A stretch of 64,000 nucleotides of DNA from Limanda limanda (taxonomy: Eukaryota; Chordata; Actinopteri; Pleuronectiformes; Pleuronectidae): contig NC_083641.1 of NCBI RefSeq assembly GCF_963576545.1, positions 13,510,893-13,574,892 of the forward strand. Reading direction: 5' to 3'. Positions 27,001-39,752 of the stretch are shown here, in pieces; position 1 is the stretch's first letter; each line of letters starts with the position of its first letter. Below the pieces are notes generated by a model, which worked only from the letters and a program-made list of their open reading frames with translations, was not told where the DNA came from and searched no databases. Made by a program: the position numbers and the translations under genes.

Positions 27001-27828
27001 TATTTTCTGCTTCACACTTGAAACATGTTGATGCTCCTCCTACATGTTCGATCAAACAAAGACAATAATCATTCAGTGTTTATTGTAGTCAGCAGAATGA
27101 CTGAGTGAAGCTAGAATTCCTATGATCCTCTGTGTTTAGTCTAACTTTGCTCATGCGCCTCTTTCAGAGATCCTGTATCCACAGAGGAGGCAGAGGACTA
27201 CTTGGACATCATCTCCCAGCCCATGGATTTCCAGACGATGCTGGGAAAGCTCAGCCAGGGGGAATATCGTCACGGCAACGACTTCCTGGAAGACATAAAA
27301 CTGGTCTTCTCCAACGCAGAGGAGTACAACCACCAGGGCAGCACCGTGCTCTCCTGTATGGTCAAGACGGAGCAGAGCTTCACAGAGCTGCTCCAAAAGC
27401 TGCTGCCGGGTCTCAGCTACCTCCGCCGCCGCTCGCGCAAACGCATCAGCCAAGCTCCTGCTACATCCGAAGAAGAAGAAGAGGAGGAGGAGGAGGAAAA
27501 AGAAGAAGAAGAAGAAGAAGAGGAGGAGGAGGAGGAAAAAGAAGAAGAGGATGAAGAGCAGGAAGAGGAGCCAAGGAAGAAGATGCAGAACGGCAAATCA
27601 AACAGGAAGAAGCCCAGAAACGTACGAGGACAGAAAGATGAGGAAAGCGAGAGCGATGACGACGATGACGACGGCAGGAGGAGAAGTAAGCGCTCCTCTG
27701 CCACCTCAGGCAAGAAGGATTACAGGGAGGAGAACAGCGATGGCGAGCGGGACACACGGAGAGCTCGTCCGCGGGAGGACCGGTCCAGCCAGCAGCAGCG
27801 ACATTCCAAAAGGCAGAAACGCTCGTGA
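15031..27828 (+). CDS. baz1b: BAZ1B / WSTF, chromatin remodelling bromodomain protein
   Basis: Coding exons: 15031-15149, 16535-16651, 17602-17746, 18201-18393, 18484-18605, 18754-18951, 19036-19221, 19312-20626, 20783-20938, 21193-21331, 21426-21589, 21779-21902, 22037-22135, 22529-22706, 22871-23056, 23394-23541, 24176-24323, 24978-25093, 25884-26023, 26136-26242, 27168-27828. All junctions keep the frame, giving about 1586 residues (human about 1483). Domains: WAC with the atypical H2AX Tyr142 kinase region (start [12 protein letters not shown], then [20 protein letters not shown]); lysine-rich, coiled middle; DDT near 599-660 ([16 protein letters not shown]); PHD finger with C1190, C1193, C1205, C1208, H1213, C1216, C1231, C1234; bromodomain about 1346-1455 with acetyl-lysine Asn1421. 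It is a nuclear partner of ISWI (SMARCA5) in the WICH complex, acting in replication, repair and transcription. Oddities: intron 1 is U12-type, and a long Glu tract follows the bromodomain. The first ATG matches the conserved family start. Confidence 0.96.
15609..15642. repeat. Perfect 17-bp tandem duplication in baz1b intron 1
   Basis: AGGCTGGAGCTAGCATC occurs twice in direct succession (15609-15625, 15626-15642), within DNA rich in GCTAGC. Confidence 0.85.
16195..16352 (-). repeat. tRNA-derived SINE fragment in baz1b intron 1
   Basis: On the minus strand it starts GGCCGCTGTGGCTCAGGAGA, a tRNA-like head, continues through the AGAGCAGGTGGTCCAC region and ends with GTGTCCTTGAGCAAGACACT. These are landmarks of a tRNA-related SINE family common in fish. 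It is truncated and diverged. Confidence 0.65.
27466..27560 (+). repeat. baz1b: Coding GAA/GAG repeat in the last baz1b exon
   Basis: A pure purine run encodes about 30 Glu with a few Lys, just downstream of the bromodomain. The antisense frames of Ser or Leu runs here are artefacts. Confidence 0.9.
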
Positions 27829-30210
27829 AGTCCAGGGTGTTTTTTGTCGTCTTCTTTGCTTTAAAAAAATAATCTGTCCCGCTTCAGACCCCCCCCCCCC
27901 CATCTTCTCCTCCCACAGCCAGCGGGGCTCAATCCTCAGAAAGACGTTTTTTTTTGTCTTCTTGTATTTTTGTTCATATTTTTGAACGAGGACAAGAAAA
28001 CTGATTTATATTTGTAATGTTTAATATTGGTGATGTTTTTGTTCAACCAAGAAAAGATGACGGAGACGTTTTTATAGCTCTTAAGACTATTTGATTTGAC
28101 CTCACACCAGGACAGTGTAATCAGAGCTTCATTCATAGGCTACATCCACTCTACCACGTTTTCATTAAATGCCTCAACACTGCTACAGATACGCCTGGCG
28201 TCCACAATACTCAGGAGTTTTACCGCTGCTTAAGCCGAAGTTTTAGTTTGAAAACTCTGGCGCTGCATTTTCGTCTGGACGGGCAGAAACAGGGATGTTT
28301 GGAAACGATGACGCAGACATTTGTAGATTGGGTCTTTTCAGTCACAAGGTAGCCCTTGCTAATTCGTCTCCTATCACATGACCCGCATCCGGAAGAAAAC
28401 GGTGAAGAACTATTACAATCATAGCTGACCCTGTTGTCTTTGCTAACAGCTGTTGTGCAGCTTAATTCTGCATTAGTACAATGATACAGCTGCTGACGAG
28501 CTATTATTGGAGGAAACCGCAACATTTCCCGTGTCCAGCAGCACGCGGATACCCAGTGTACTTGAGTGGTCATGTGATCTGCATTGTCAGGCGGGTTAGT
28601 ATGGATGGAATTAAAACTTATTTGGAGCCAAAATGCTTGTGTGGATACAGATTGCTTTCGTTTGAAAACGTAGTGGATGTAGCCATAGTCCAGTTGTAGA
28701 ATGTTTTGTCGCACTCACACCTTTGTTACCTGTCAGTGTGTTTCACTCACCAACAGTGTTTCTCGGTTAAAGAGATGCTGTCGAGGTAGCTGAAACCCTC
28801 TTTCTTGGCTTAGAAACAGCACTGACCTCTACAAAACCACGTCACCTGTAAATCGCTCCGCCTAATCCTCTTGCCACCAAGATCATCTTTGGTCAAATGC
28901 AAGTGTATAGATAAACATGGTAGATATTACTAGTTGTAGTAGTTGTTTTCCAGCTCAGACTCATGGTCAAAAGCTGCGTCGAGACTGCCGATCCCCCACG
29001 TAGTCACATCACTTAAATGCTAAAAATAGAAGAAAAAAAATCACCCCAGCTCTTTGTGCCAAGATAGTTGGGGTTTTTGTTAAAAAGTGGGACCCGACTG
29101 TAGTTTTTGTCTTGGTGCGTAGAGCGGACCAGCCTTTTCGTCCTCTGTAGTGGCCTGCCACTAGATAAAGAACCGGTACCTCAATGCTCCGTCACTTTGC
29201 ACTCTTCTTGTGTAAAGTGCTCCTATTATGCCAGCAGCTGCAGGACCAGATTTTATTAAAATTGTGCATTGACATTTGTAAACTGTGTTTAAAACAACAA
29301 ATGTTATGTTTAAGAAAAATGGGCATTTTTTTAGAATATTTGATATTTTTTGCACATTTTATTTGGTAATGTAAATGATAAACTTGTTGATCTTAGTCAC
29401 ATCCAGTAAAAAGTGCCAGGTGTAACCTCAGCTCTCCTAGTCGACACAGAGAACACTTCAGAGCTATTGTACTTTTTGTTGTCGCAGCAGAAGCTGTCAC
29501 GTGCTTGTACATTTTGTGACGAACACCTAAATGACCCCATGTCCTCAAACTGAACGGGTTGAATCAGCTCCTTAGAGGTAAATGAAGGGTTTTCCAGCAA
29601 GTCCTGGTTCGTTCACCAGGTGGTGCTGTCCTCCTACTCTTTGTACCAGCTTCATCCGCCTCCAATGATGCTGCTGTGTCACCTGACTGCCACTGTGCTA
29701 GTGCTAGGTTTTTTTGACTCCTCAGCTTGTTTGCTTTTGTTGTTGAATCAACAGTCATAAGTTAAGTGTGCATCATCGGCGGGGTTGCCAGCAGATTGAT
29801 GAGGCCGTGGTTGATTCCCCTCTTCTGTCTGGTCTGTACTGTGCTGTTCTCATGTCTTTATCTAGTGCTGTTATCATCGAAACTTCACTGATTTCCTGAT
29901 TTTATTTGCCCACCGATTGCGCCCCCTTCCCTCTATTTGTTTAGGTTCAGCTTTGCTCCTGACACGATTAACAATTGATGCATTCACTGTTGTGATTGTT
30001 GGACATTTCAACGAACAAAAAGGTGACTGCCCCCTTCTCTCTTAAAACGAGACCTGACTGTAAATGCTTTCTTAATTCTTGGAGGAACTGCTAAAGTCTT
30101 TTTACACTTCCTTTTTTATATATATATTTATAGTCTCTAAAGTTGGGTTTGGGCAGTTTCGGAGGATTTACAATGTAAAGAATTTCCAATAAAGGCTATG
30201 GACGAAGACT
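27829..30210 (+). other. baz1b: baz1b 3' UTR
   Basis: About 2.4 kb from the TGA stop (27826-27828) to a polyadenylation signal AATAAA at 30188-30193, which is followed by a GT/T-rich stretch. Human BAZ1B also has a long 3' UTR. It contains a transposon insertion (28136-28687). No other coding frame here looks real. Confidence 0.65.
28136..28687. mobile_element. Non-autonomous DNA transposon in baz1b 3' UTR, ~550 bp
   Basis: The left end (GGCTACATCCACT, then ACGTTTTCA after a five-base insert) is repeated in inverted form at the right end (TGAAAACGTAGTGGATGTAGCC, 28662-28683). The interior (CGCTGCATTTTCGTCTGGAC and following) is typical of short teleost elements. The 164-codon antisense frame at 28220-28714 is repeat sequence with no known protein match. 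I could not define a target-site duplication. Confidence 0.7.
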
Positions 30211-30214
30211 AGTT

Positions 30215-31205
30215 CTCCCTGTTTTATTTTGTGTCAAGCATCCCCAGGTCAGTCGAAGACGTGACATCACTGCCATCTGTAAAAACTTGTGAAAGACAAT
30301 GAACAGGGAGGAAAACGGGCTCTCGGTGACCACCAAGTGATGTCTAATTTTGCTTTCTAATAAAATATCAAACAGATTTCTATCTGTAGTTGAGTCTTTT
30401 CTTTGGAACACCTGGAGTCGTTGGAAAGGCGAGCAACCTGGACTGAAGCTTCTAAAAAAATTAAGTGGGAAAGGTTAGTGGTAGAGTTAGGATGTAATTA
30501 CACATCCTGGTCTAAACTGATCCAGCTCTTACTGTTTTTTTTCTGACTGAGGTGCAACTTCCTCTGTTTTTGGTCAAATTTTCACAGGACAATGTCAAAA
30601 AGACCAATTCCATTTTGGCCAGTAGAAAGCAGAGGACACAAGTGGCACCAGATATTTACACAAGGTCATTCACATGTCTAGACAGCCACAGAATGTGGTT
30701 TCTAAGGTTGTTTATGCACCTAAATAATGATTTCCCTGCACTCGGTAGTCGGAGCCACTTTCTAAGGGAGCTCTGAACAGGTAGTGGGCGGCCGCAGAAG
30801 AGCTCCCCCTCGCCTGACAAACACTGTGATGGAAGCACGAGGTTACGATGTATGGAGCAGAGGAGAGAGCAAGGAGGACAGTGGGATCTCGTGAAAAATC
30901 TCGCAGGGAGGCGCTGACAGCCTGTGGGCTGTCTGTAATTTGGCAACAGGTGTAGGAGCTAAGATGGATCAGAGGAAAGGTCAGAGATGAGGAGAGTCAG
31001 TGGAAACATAGCACTTCATTAGTGAAACATGGCAGCAGCTGATTTCAGATGCAATAAAGGAAAATTCATAGTTCACTTTTTATTGTCCTTCAATAACTTT
31101 AATTTATCTTAGAAAAATACACTGAATAATTTCCAACACAAAGGTTAAGTCTTCGTTTGTGTGTTGTATGCAAGATTACAAAAAAATACAAAGCTAAAAA
31201 ATACA
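30215..31205. other. Start of baz1b-fzd9 intergenic spacer
   Basis: No gene, RNA or named repeat recognised; only short frames without family resemblance. Confidence 0.5.
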
Positions 31206-31207
31206 AC

Positions 31208-31250
31208 TAACCCCTAACCCTAACCCTAACCCTAACCCTAACCCTAACCC
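31208..31250. repeat. Interstitial telomeric repeat, (TAACCC)n
   Basis: One imperfect unit (TAACCCC) is followed by six perfect TAACCC units. This is the vertebrate telomere sequence, inside gene-bearing DNA about 1 kb past baz1b. Confidence 0.95.
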
Positions 31251-32320
31251 ATTAAGATCATTATGATTATAAGCCCTAAAGGAAGTTGGAGGGAAATCCC
31301 AGATTTATGTCTGTTGTGTTGCTATTAAGGCTTCACACACTCTAAGACAGAATGAATTGGGTCAGCGAGTAAAGCTTAAAACATTTTCCCACAATCAGGT
31401 TTATTACCATGTTATAGTCTATTGTTTGTTATCAATGGTTTGTTGATAACTTATTTTAAGATGTTGCTCAGTGGAAATACAATCTTAATGTATATATATA
31501 TATGGATTTTGAATCAAACTCTTTCCCTTCACTAAACAGAAGAGAAGAGTTACCTCAACTTGAATATCTAATGACAATTTTTCAGAAGTAGAGTTTAGTA
31601 AACTTGCATTCTCTTTAATTTAAATTATCATCGGTATGAAAATGTATTGTATATTACCTGTCTATTTTTGTTAAAGTTTGCAGATTCATGAGCTTGACCC
31701 ACGAGAAAAAACGTATAAAGAACATAGTGAGATAAGCCCTGAGGTGTTGGAGAGAAGTCATATATCTGTGTCTGTGTTGTTGTTGATAGTGAGGATTCAC
31801 GCTGACTCAGCCGCTGTGACAACCAGTTTTAGTGACTAACTGTTTTGGGAAACGCAGCCAAACAATGTGATTGGGCTTTATACCAAATTGGCCTCTGCAT
31901 GATTTGAATGAACTTCTGATGAACTCTGAGTGGTAAATCACTTCGCTCTGAGGAGGTTTAGTCTCTTCAGCGTGAAAGAATTTGTTGTTAAAATTGAATG
32001 AAATACAATACAGTCATGATGAGCTATATTAATTGTAAAGAGGTTTGGTGGGTCTATCAGGGTCTTTCCAGGCTCATGAGACATGTGAAGTATTGTTCAT
32101 TCCTCATGCGGTGCATCCTACGCTCTGAAACGTAGCTGAGAAGAGCATTAATCACCGGACTTGTACTCCCTGTGCAGGTCAAAGGAACCAACATGTGGCT
32201 CTGTAGCATGAAAAAGCTCCTGAGGATTTACATGTTGCAGGACTGAGAGGTGAAGAAACACTCCCTGTATCGTGAGTTCCAATTTTCTCAGTATCTGATT
32301 TATGGCCACGTTAGCATCAA
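31251..32320. other. Intergenic, nothing recognised
   Basis: AT-rich DNA without convincing exons. A short TATATATA tract lies near 31493. Confidence 0.5.
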
Positions 32321-32321
32321 A

Positions 32322-33068
32322 CACTGTAAATAAAGATGGAGGAAATGAAAAATTGCCAAAAGTGAAGCCAAACCATCTTGATCTCCCCCTGGTGGCTGTC
32401 TACAGTGAAAGGTCATAAATCCTACCCCCTCCGTGTTAGTGGATGTGACGGAAAGTCAACATTTTTCTCAGATTATGTCATTTTAGTTAGTCATTTTCAT
32501 GTGTAAACTTGGTTTTAATTTGATGCTTTAAAAAACGGTGGCGAAACGTCATATATGACAGCTGAGACTGACTCGTAATTGTTCAAGTTCGAGTTTAACT
32601 TTATATTCCCGCTCTTTGTTTTTGGTCTCCACCAACTCCTTAAGGAAATGTATAGCTCCTATAAGTGGTTAATTCTCTGTTATGTTTATTTGCTTGTTTT
32701 TCGTGAGTGCTGAGCGATTAGTGAGTGTGTCACTTAATGTCAGAGATGGACGACACATATTTTCTTCCTCCCACTATGCAGAAATGAAGCAAAAAGATCC
32801 TGTGTACGATAGTTGCCATTTTACGTATTTGAGTACTGCACAGTAGTGATGGGAGGATGGAGACGTGGTAGCAAAGCCCTGTGTCAATCAGTCTCAGCTG
32901 TCAGTCATGGAGTACTTTGACTTTTTAGTTTGGTCCTTGTCCCATCATTTAACATGGAGGAGAAGGGGCTGATGAGCTATACCACAGCCAGCCACCAGGT
33001 GGCGATGGAGACACTGGCTTCACTTTTGGGGAGCCGTACATGTTATCCATTCTTATATATAGTCAGAG
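32322..33068. mobile_element. Long inverted-repeat DNA element, ~745 bp, complete
   Basis: The left arm (32322-32460) and the reverse complement of the right arm (about 32935-33068) align over roughly 130 bases: ACTGTAAATAAAGATGGA against ACTATATATAAGAATGGA, then a shared AAAAGTGAAGCCA block, a CC(C/A)CCTGGTGGCTG block and a CCTCC(G/A)TGTTA block. It has no coding capacity. Related copies occur at 347, 2475, 43930 and 60655. Confidence 0.75.
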
Positions 33069-34013
<945 letters not shown>

Positions 34014-34351
34014 GTCAGCAGAGCGGTGCAACCCACCCTGCAAATATTTACCTCAGGTCCAAGTCAGCACAGAGGGCATTTGGCAATGAGGGAACAAGTG
34101 TGTTTCCCACTTATTCCACCAGACATGATGAGCTGTGAGAGAATCCAACACTGAACACACACACGTCTGACCACAGTAAAGCAGAGGCGTGTCTTGGATA
34201 TATACACATGTATATAGGCAGGATTCCACCACACATTAGAGACTCATCTACGTATAAAGAGGTGATGAAGAACAAAGGTAGATAAATACATTAATCAACT
34301 GTAATGATACATTAAAATAATTACTATTCACCTTTTGCTTCACTTAAATCC

Positions 34352-34592
34352 GCCTGTTTGTTAGAGCGGTTGTCCTCTCACTAGAAGGTCGGCGGTTCCT
34401 TCCCAGTCTTCCCCATTCCAAATGCCGAAGTGTTCTTGGCCAAGATACTGAACCCCCAGTTGCCTTATCATGGAGAAAATGATGCACTGCATGAATGTGT
34501 GTGAATGGGTGAATATAAAATCTTTACTGTAAAGTGCTTTGAGTCATCAGGACTAGAAGGCGCTTTATAAATACAGACAATTTACCATTTAA
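34352..34592 (+). repeat. tRNA-derived SINE
   Basis: The head TTAGAGCGGTTGTCCTCTCA and the GGTCGGCGGTTCCTTCCCAG segment are relics of a tRNA with B-box-like sequence. It continues with CCGAAGTGTTCTTGGCCAAG and TGTGAATGGGTGAAT and ends with AAAGTGCTTTGAGT and GCGCTTTATAAATACAG, the tail of a SINE family abundant in fish. Confidence 0.8.
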
Positions 34593-36630
34593 TATTTAAC
34601 TATGGATTTCTTCCTTGTTACTTTATTTCCTCATGTTGTTAAATGGTATATAGCTATTAGGCTATTGCTAGAAACAGCAGCTCTAATTATGCAGTTTCAA
34701 ACGATGTAACCGACACAGCATTTACTTCCATGTGTCTTTTACGTTGGCATGGCTGTTGAACAATACATTAGCCAGAGGGCAGCGCAGCGTCGAGAGTTCC
34801 TGACAACTACAAACATTGCGACAGTGGAAGAGGTTGTGATTATGTAACTCTTAAAAAGGCAAAAGCAGTTGTGTTGTTAATGGCGTTGATCTGTGAGGCT
34901 GTTAAATACATCGCAACATGTGGACGGTGAATTCTTTGTTGAAACTTTTTTCTCATGTCCTTCAGTTGTCTTCCTGGTGCTGTTGACTGCACTGCCCCGG
35001 TTTCTGGTGGTACTACACTATTTCTTCTGTTTTGTCCGTATGTGTAAGCTTTCCGAAGACAGGCACAAATAAAGACGAAAAGAATGCAGAGAACGTACAA
35101 AACACGTCAGACAGACAACATCCTGTTCCTTAACTGTTCGAACGTACAGCATAAATTAACCTTTAGATGGCTCAACGCCTTTCTATGACACTTCAAATTG
35201 TATCTTTAATACCTATCGTCTACCTATTAATCTAGAAATGTAATCTCTATCAAAACCTTTCAACAGTCTGAACAGGTTATAAGACTCGCTGCAGTATTGA
35301 CACGTGTCCCACACCCGGTACCATCAAGCAACTTGTCACAGCGAGTCCAGCTCTGCTGCTGGAGTCAATGTTGAATGAAGGGAGTTTAGAGCTGTAAGCG
35401 TAAACCCGATTTGTGTCATACCGTTGCACACTTCAGAATGAGCTCAGTCAGTAGTCGATCACACTGGCAGCTGCAGGAATGCATACAGAGAAATTGAGGA
35501 CAAGGAGTGGAGAGAAAGAGAGCGACCAAAAAATCCTGACTGTCTGCCAGAACAGAGAGAAGTGAAGTAGCACAATCATTCATAGAGCATAAAGGTGACC
35601 TGAAAATTGTGTGTCAAAGCCAACTTATGTGACCGCGGCGGCGACATGCCCTCAATTTCTCCCTCATTTCCGCCGCAAGTGCAAGTACAAATGATTGTTA
35701 ATGCATTATTCACAAAACAGAGCCGTCTCCCCCAATTTTTCTCCACTGATGTGCGTCCTCTCCCTTTGATGATATAACCACAGTAAAAAGGGCAGAAAAG
35801 TGAGGGAGGGCAGGAATGGAAGAGTTCAGAGGATGCCGTTTCTCCTGGGAATACAGAGCTCTCATCCCAAAGGGGATCCTCCGCTCTTCTGAAACAGTTT
35901 GAATCTTCCTGTCGATCAGGCTCCAAACAGCAGCATTTACATATCAGTCATATCCACTCTGCCATGACTGCGTCCATCAGTGCCAGGATACACACATGGC
36001 CTGCGTACACCATATCCTCCGGCTCGCTTTCATCAAACGGATAAATGCAGGGTATTCCTGTACATGCTCCTTACGTCTTTATCAATGATCTTTTAATTTA
36101 AACATTTACGTGAAGGCGCAAATCTAAAAAAAGCGTTACAGGCAACGTGAAAAAACGAGCGGAGAGAATAACCTCAGAATCACCCAACGATGTCTTTGAA
36201 CTCGGGGATCCAGATATGGCAGCAGCAACAATTGGATGAGCGTGTTCCGGGGAAGATGAAAGGGAGTCAAACTTGTAGACGTAATAATTGGGCTGAAGCC
36301 TTTCATGATTCATACAGAGGCTTCATCTTCCTGTTCAGTCAAGCCAGTGATCCCAAATGTTGAATAGGCTTATACAGTATATCTCTGGATTCTTTGTAAA
36401 GCTTAGCAGTGGATGATAAAAAGCCAATTAACTTCCTCCTGCTGTTTCGAGCGTCGCATAAAAGGATGTTTTTTCTTAAAAATATGATAAAAAGTGTTTC
36501 CCTCTCAACACAAGCACCTGACATAGAGCTGCATTTTTTTCAGTTTTACCACTGGCTCTTGTTTACGCTTTGAGCAAATGTGTCTTCTTAGAAATGTTTT
36601 TGAGAAACTTGCCCAGAGTGAAAAGAGAAG
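34593..36630. other. Intergenic, nothing recognised
   Basis: Only short frames without family resemblance; no promoter or RNA gene that I can support. Confidence 0.5.
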
Positions 36631-36639
36631 CTCGTAATA

Positions 36640-37400
36640 CAGCCATGATACCGTTAGCTTAGCTTAGCCAGTGGAAAACAGCTAGTCTGGATATATCCGA
36701 CAATAACACAATATGCACGTAATTTACGAGCTCAGTATTTCTAGCCTGTAAATTGCACCCAGAGACTTAATGAGCTAATTAGTTAGCTTTAGGAGTGCTG
36801 GTTGGGCATTTTTGCTAGCTTTGGGACTAGTAGACTGAGGCTAGCCCCTATTTCCAGTTTGCTGAAGGAAACAGTTTGACATCTTAATATCGACACTACT
36901 CTGTGGTCTGTTAAATGTTTAAGAGAAGAGGGCTCGAGCCAGCAGTTTGCAAGGCTAGCAGACTGGAAACATGGAAAACCTACAGTTAGCTTGGTTCTCG
37001 TGCGCCAGGCTGAGAAATAATTTGCACATAACCACATATTAAACCTTGACATATCATTTATACACTTTTTTGTATCTGTCAATCAAAAACAAATGACAAC
37101 ATATTAACTATAGTGATCATCAGAGGCGTGTTGGTCAGGCAGCTAGCAGGCTAATTATTTTAGCACGAAGGACATTTGTACCAAAATAACAAGGTTTTTA
37201 GGTTTTGTATGGATTTGAAAAACAAAACAAAACATAAAGCACATAAATTGGGGGACTATGTTTATAGGCAGACTTTGTTAGCTTTGGACAAAGCTTGGCT
37301 AAGCTAACCCTCTGCAGGCTGTTTTTTAAAACTGTTATCAAACTCTTGGCAAGAAAGCAAATTAGCCTACAATATTTTAAACAATTGCTTTAAAATGATA
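36640..37400. repeat. GCTAGC/TTAGCTTA-rich dispersed repeat
   Basis: It contains TTAGCTTAGCTTAGCCAGTG, GGAAAACAGCTAGTCTGG, GCTAGC and GGCTAAGCTAACCC. The same vocabulary recurs at about 58680-59480 and 63310-63480 (for example GCTAGCCTGGCTGTCCAAAG and CTCCATGCTAAGCTAAGC). It is an interspersed repeat common in teleosts; the family is not named. Confidence 0.6.
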
Positions 37401-38000
37401 TTTCCATGTGATATTAAGTGGTTAATATGGTGGCTGACTAACCAAGGTCTACCCAACTGGGATTGGCTCCACTCCATGAATAAGGATGGATGAGTTTGTT
37501 TAAAAAAAGCAGAGCTGGAAGACGTTTAAAATCTTGATCTGAGGAGAAATGGGAAATGATCTCTTGCAGACCTGTTTCCCCGAAAAACCTTTTTTTTTTT
37601 CAAAATGAAGTTGATAACAGCAAACTGATCCTGCCGCTGCTGTCACAGCTCATGTTTCTCTGGAGTGTGCATGTGTCTAGTGAGAGGCATGGCAGCAATA
37701 AATAGATTAAAGTGTGTAATGGCCCAATAACCACCCTCCACCATGGTTGGGTGATTCACTTTAAAAAGGGGGCTGCAGCTGTCGGGGCAGACTTAAGTTC
37801 AGATTTTTGTGTATTCTGGAGACTTGTACGAATATATGTGTATTTTGTGTGTTTGTGTATCTAATACTTTGGGTATGAAAACAGACATAGAAAGAAAACA
37901 GACATAGAAATAAATAAACAGTCTACTGTATATAATACATATTTAAATGTACGCATGTGTATAAATGTGTGCATGAATACAAATGTCTGTTTCTGTGTAC
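37401..38000. other. Intergenic, nothing recognised
   Basis: No exon or RNA gene supported. Confidence 0.5.
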
Positions 38001-38001
38001 A

Positions 38002-38002
<1 letters not shown>

Positions 38003-38032
<30 letters not shown>

Positions 38033-38300
38033 GTGCGTGTGTGTGCCAAGGTGTGCATACGTGTGCATGTGTCTTAATAGCGAGCAGTCACAGGGCTCCT
38101 GACGGCTCCATAAAGGAGCCTTTGAATGGCCTGGCTCTGGTAAATTCATAGCAGATGTGGGGGAAAGAAAATCCACCCAGGTTGAGTGGCCCTTCACTGC
38201 GAAGGCGACAGGAGTCCAATCCAGGGGAGGCAGACGGACGGCAGACAGGAGCCAGGAGAGAGACACACACACACGCACATACACACACACACACACATGT
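38003..38300. repeat. Two CA/GT microsatellites in opposite orientation
   Basis: A GT-rich block at about 38003-38045 and an AC-rich block at about 38262-38298 face each other across 215 bases of unique DNA. Confidence 0.85.
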
Positions 38301-39250
38301 TGGTCGAACGCCAATCAGCAATGAGAGAACTCTGCACGGCATCGAGCAGGAGACAGGAGTTTTACTTTGAGCGACTTTGGGTTTTACAAATAAGTCTCCC
38401 TTTTCATTCCTTTGAATTCCCTGTTTCTTTCTGGGCAGCTTTTCCATTCAAGCGTTCAAGTTCAGGCCAGGTGCATACTGCAGGGATGGCCTCCACACAC
38501 TGGATCATGCCCGCTGGTTCCCTCCGGACCCAGGGAGTCTGGAGCGCTCAGAGGCCAGGCTTGATGCCACCTCTCCTGGCTCTGACTGACGCCAGAGGAG
38601 GGCAGGGGGAGAGACTGGCGCCTCACTGACAATTAACGTCCTCTTACACTGAGAGGACGGCCAGGTAACACATGATAGGGCCGCGCTCTAGAAGCCGGCA
38701 GACAGTCAGGTGGGGTAAGACTCATTAACTTATCCATGCGCTGGACATCTGTTAATGACACCTGAGGAGGGCAAGGTTTTTTTTCAAATGGTGAGTAGGT
38801 CACTGGAAGAAAATGAGCCACAGAACCATTCTCTCACAGTATCATAATGAAACCTTAAGGTAAATATAAAAACTAATGGTTTCACATATATATATATATA
38901 TAAGTGTATAAGTAACGTACATTTTTGGGTGCTGAGAGATTAAGGCAGGGTAATGTATTTGTTACACTTACAGCAGTATGACGATTCAACTTAATGATAA
39001 TTTAGGAGGCTCCAAATTGTGGTTTTGTTAATCTGTGTTGCATTACTTACCTTTTTTCTCTAAACTCATGAAGCTATGACATATCTAATTCTTAGTAAAG
39101 AATAGAAAAAGCCCAATTCCTAAAATGTTGAACTATCCCTTTAATCCCAAAGAACCCATGGAGACACAGATGTCCCAATACCTTTAAATGCTCTGGAAAG
39201 ATCCCTATTCAGCTTTATTCCCAAATTGAATTCATGAAGTTACTAAGTGA
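38301..39250. other. Intergenic, possible conserved regulatory DNA
   Basis: No coding frame is convincing. The part at 38480-38780 is GC-balanced, free of simple repeats and contains homeodomain-type TTAATGACA and CAATTAACG strings, so it could be regulatory; this cannot be shown without alignment. Confidence 0.3.
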
Positions 39251-39257
39251 CATAAGC

Positions 39258-39752
39258 TGTGTCTTAATTCAGGTGCTGCATCCTTCAGAAGCTCCTTTTG
39301 AAAACCGAGTGTGTCACGGGGATGTGACTGTCCCATTGCTGATGCTCCTTCAAATGCTGCCGACAAATGCATCCTTCCATCCCCGAGAAGCAAAGGCTCC
39401 AACAGGTGGGTTGTTCAAGGCCCAAACTATCCCAGGATTCGTTGTGCTTCACTGACAAACCGTTTTCCAAAGAGGTAGAAGCGACGAGATGTCCAATCCG
39501 TGAATATCATGCTTCAACTCCACTGAACCGTTTATGTTACACAAAAAAAAAACAAGGGGCATTAAAACTTTTCTTGATGTGTCCAACTGGAGCTCTGTTG
39601 CTAAGCGACAGCAATAAGGGGCGGCACAAGCTGGTGATGGCAATCTTGGAAATCCTCTGTAGAACAAACCATCTTTCTTCAGTTCGGCCTTCGCAGCCCA
39701 CAAAGACCACCTCCTCCATTGGCTCCTGAATTGGCCCCTGAATTGAGACACA
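39258..39752. mobile_element. Short inverted-repeat element, ~495 bp (hAT-like?)
   Basis: Left end TGTGTCTTAATTCAGG and right end (reverse complement) TGTGTCTCAATTCAGG differ at one position in 16. The interior has GCATCCTTC and GAAGGC-type blocks. The overlapping open frames of 89-120 codons here resemble no protein. Flanking eight-base duplications are not preserved. Confidence 0.65.

Noticed and set aside
28220..28714. 164-codon antisense frame in the baz1b 3' UTR
   Set aside because: Falls within a short inverted-repeat transposon with no transposase motif.
34352..34420. Possible tRNA gene
   Set aside because: The tRNA-like head is diverged and continues into a SINE body, so it is a retroposon and not a functional tRNA.
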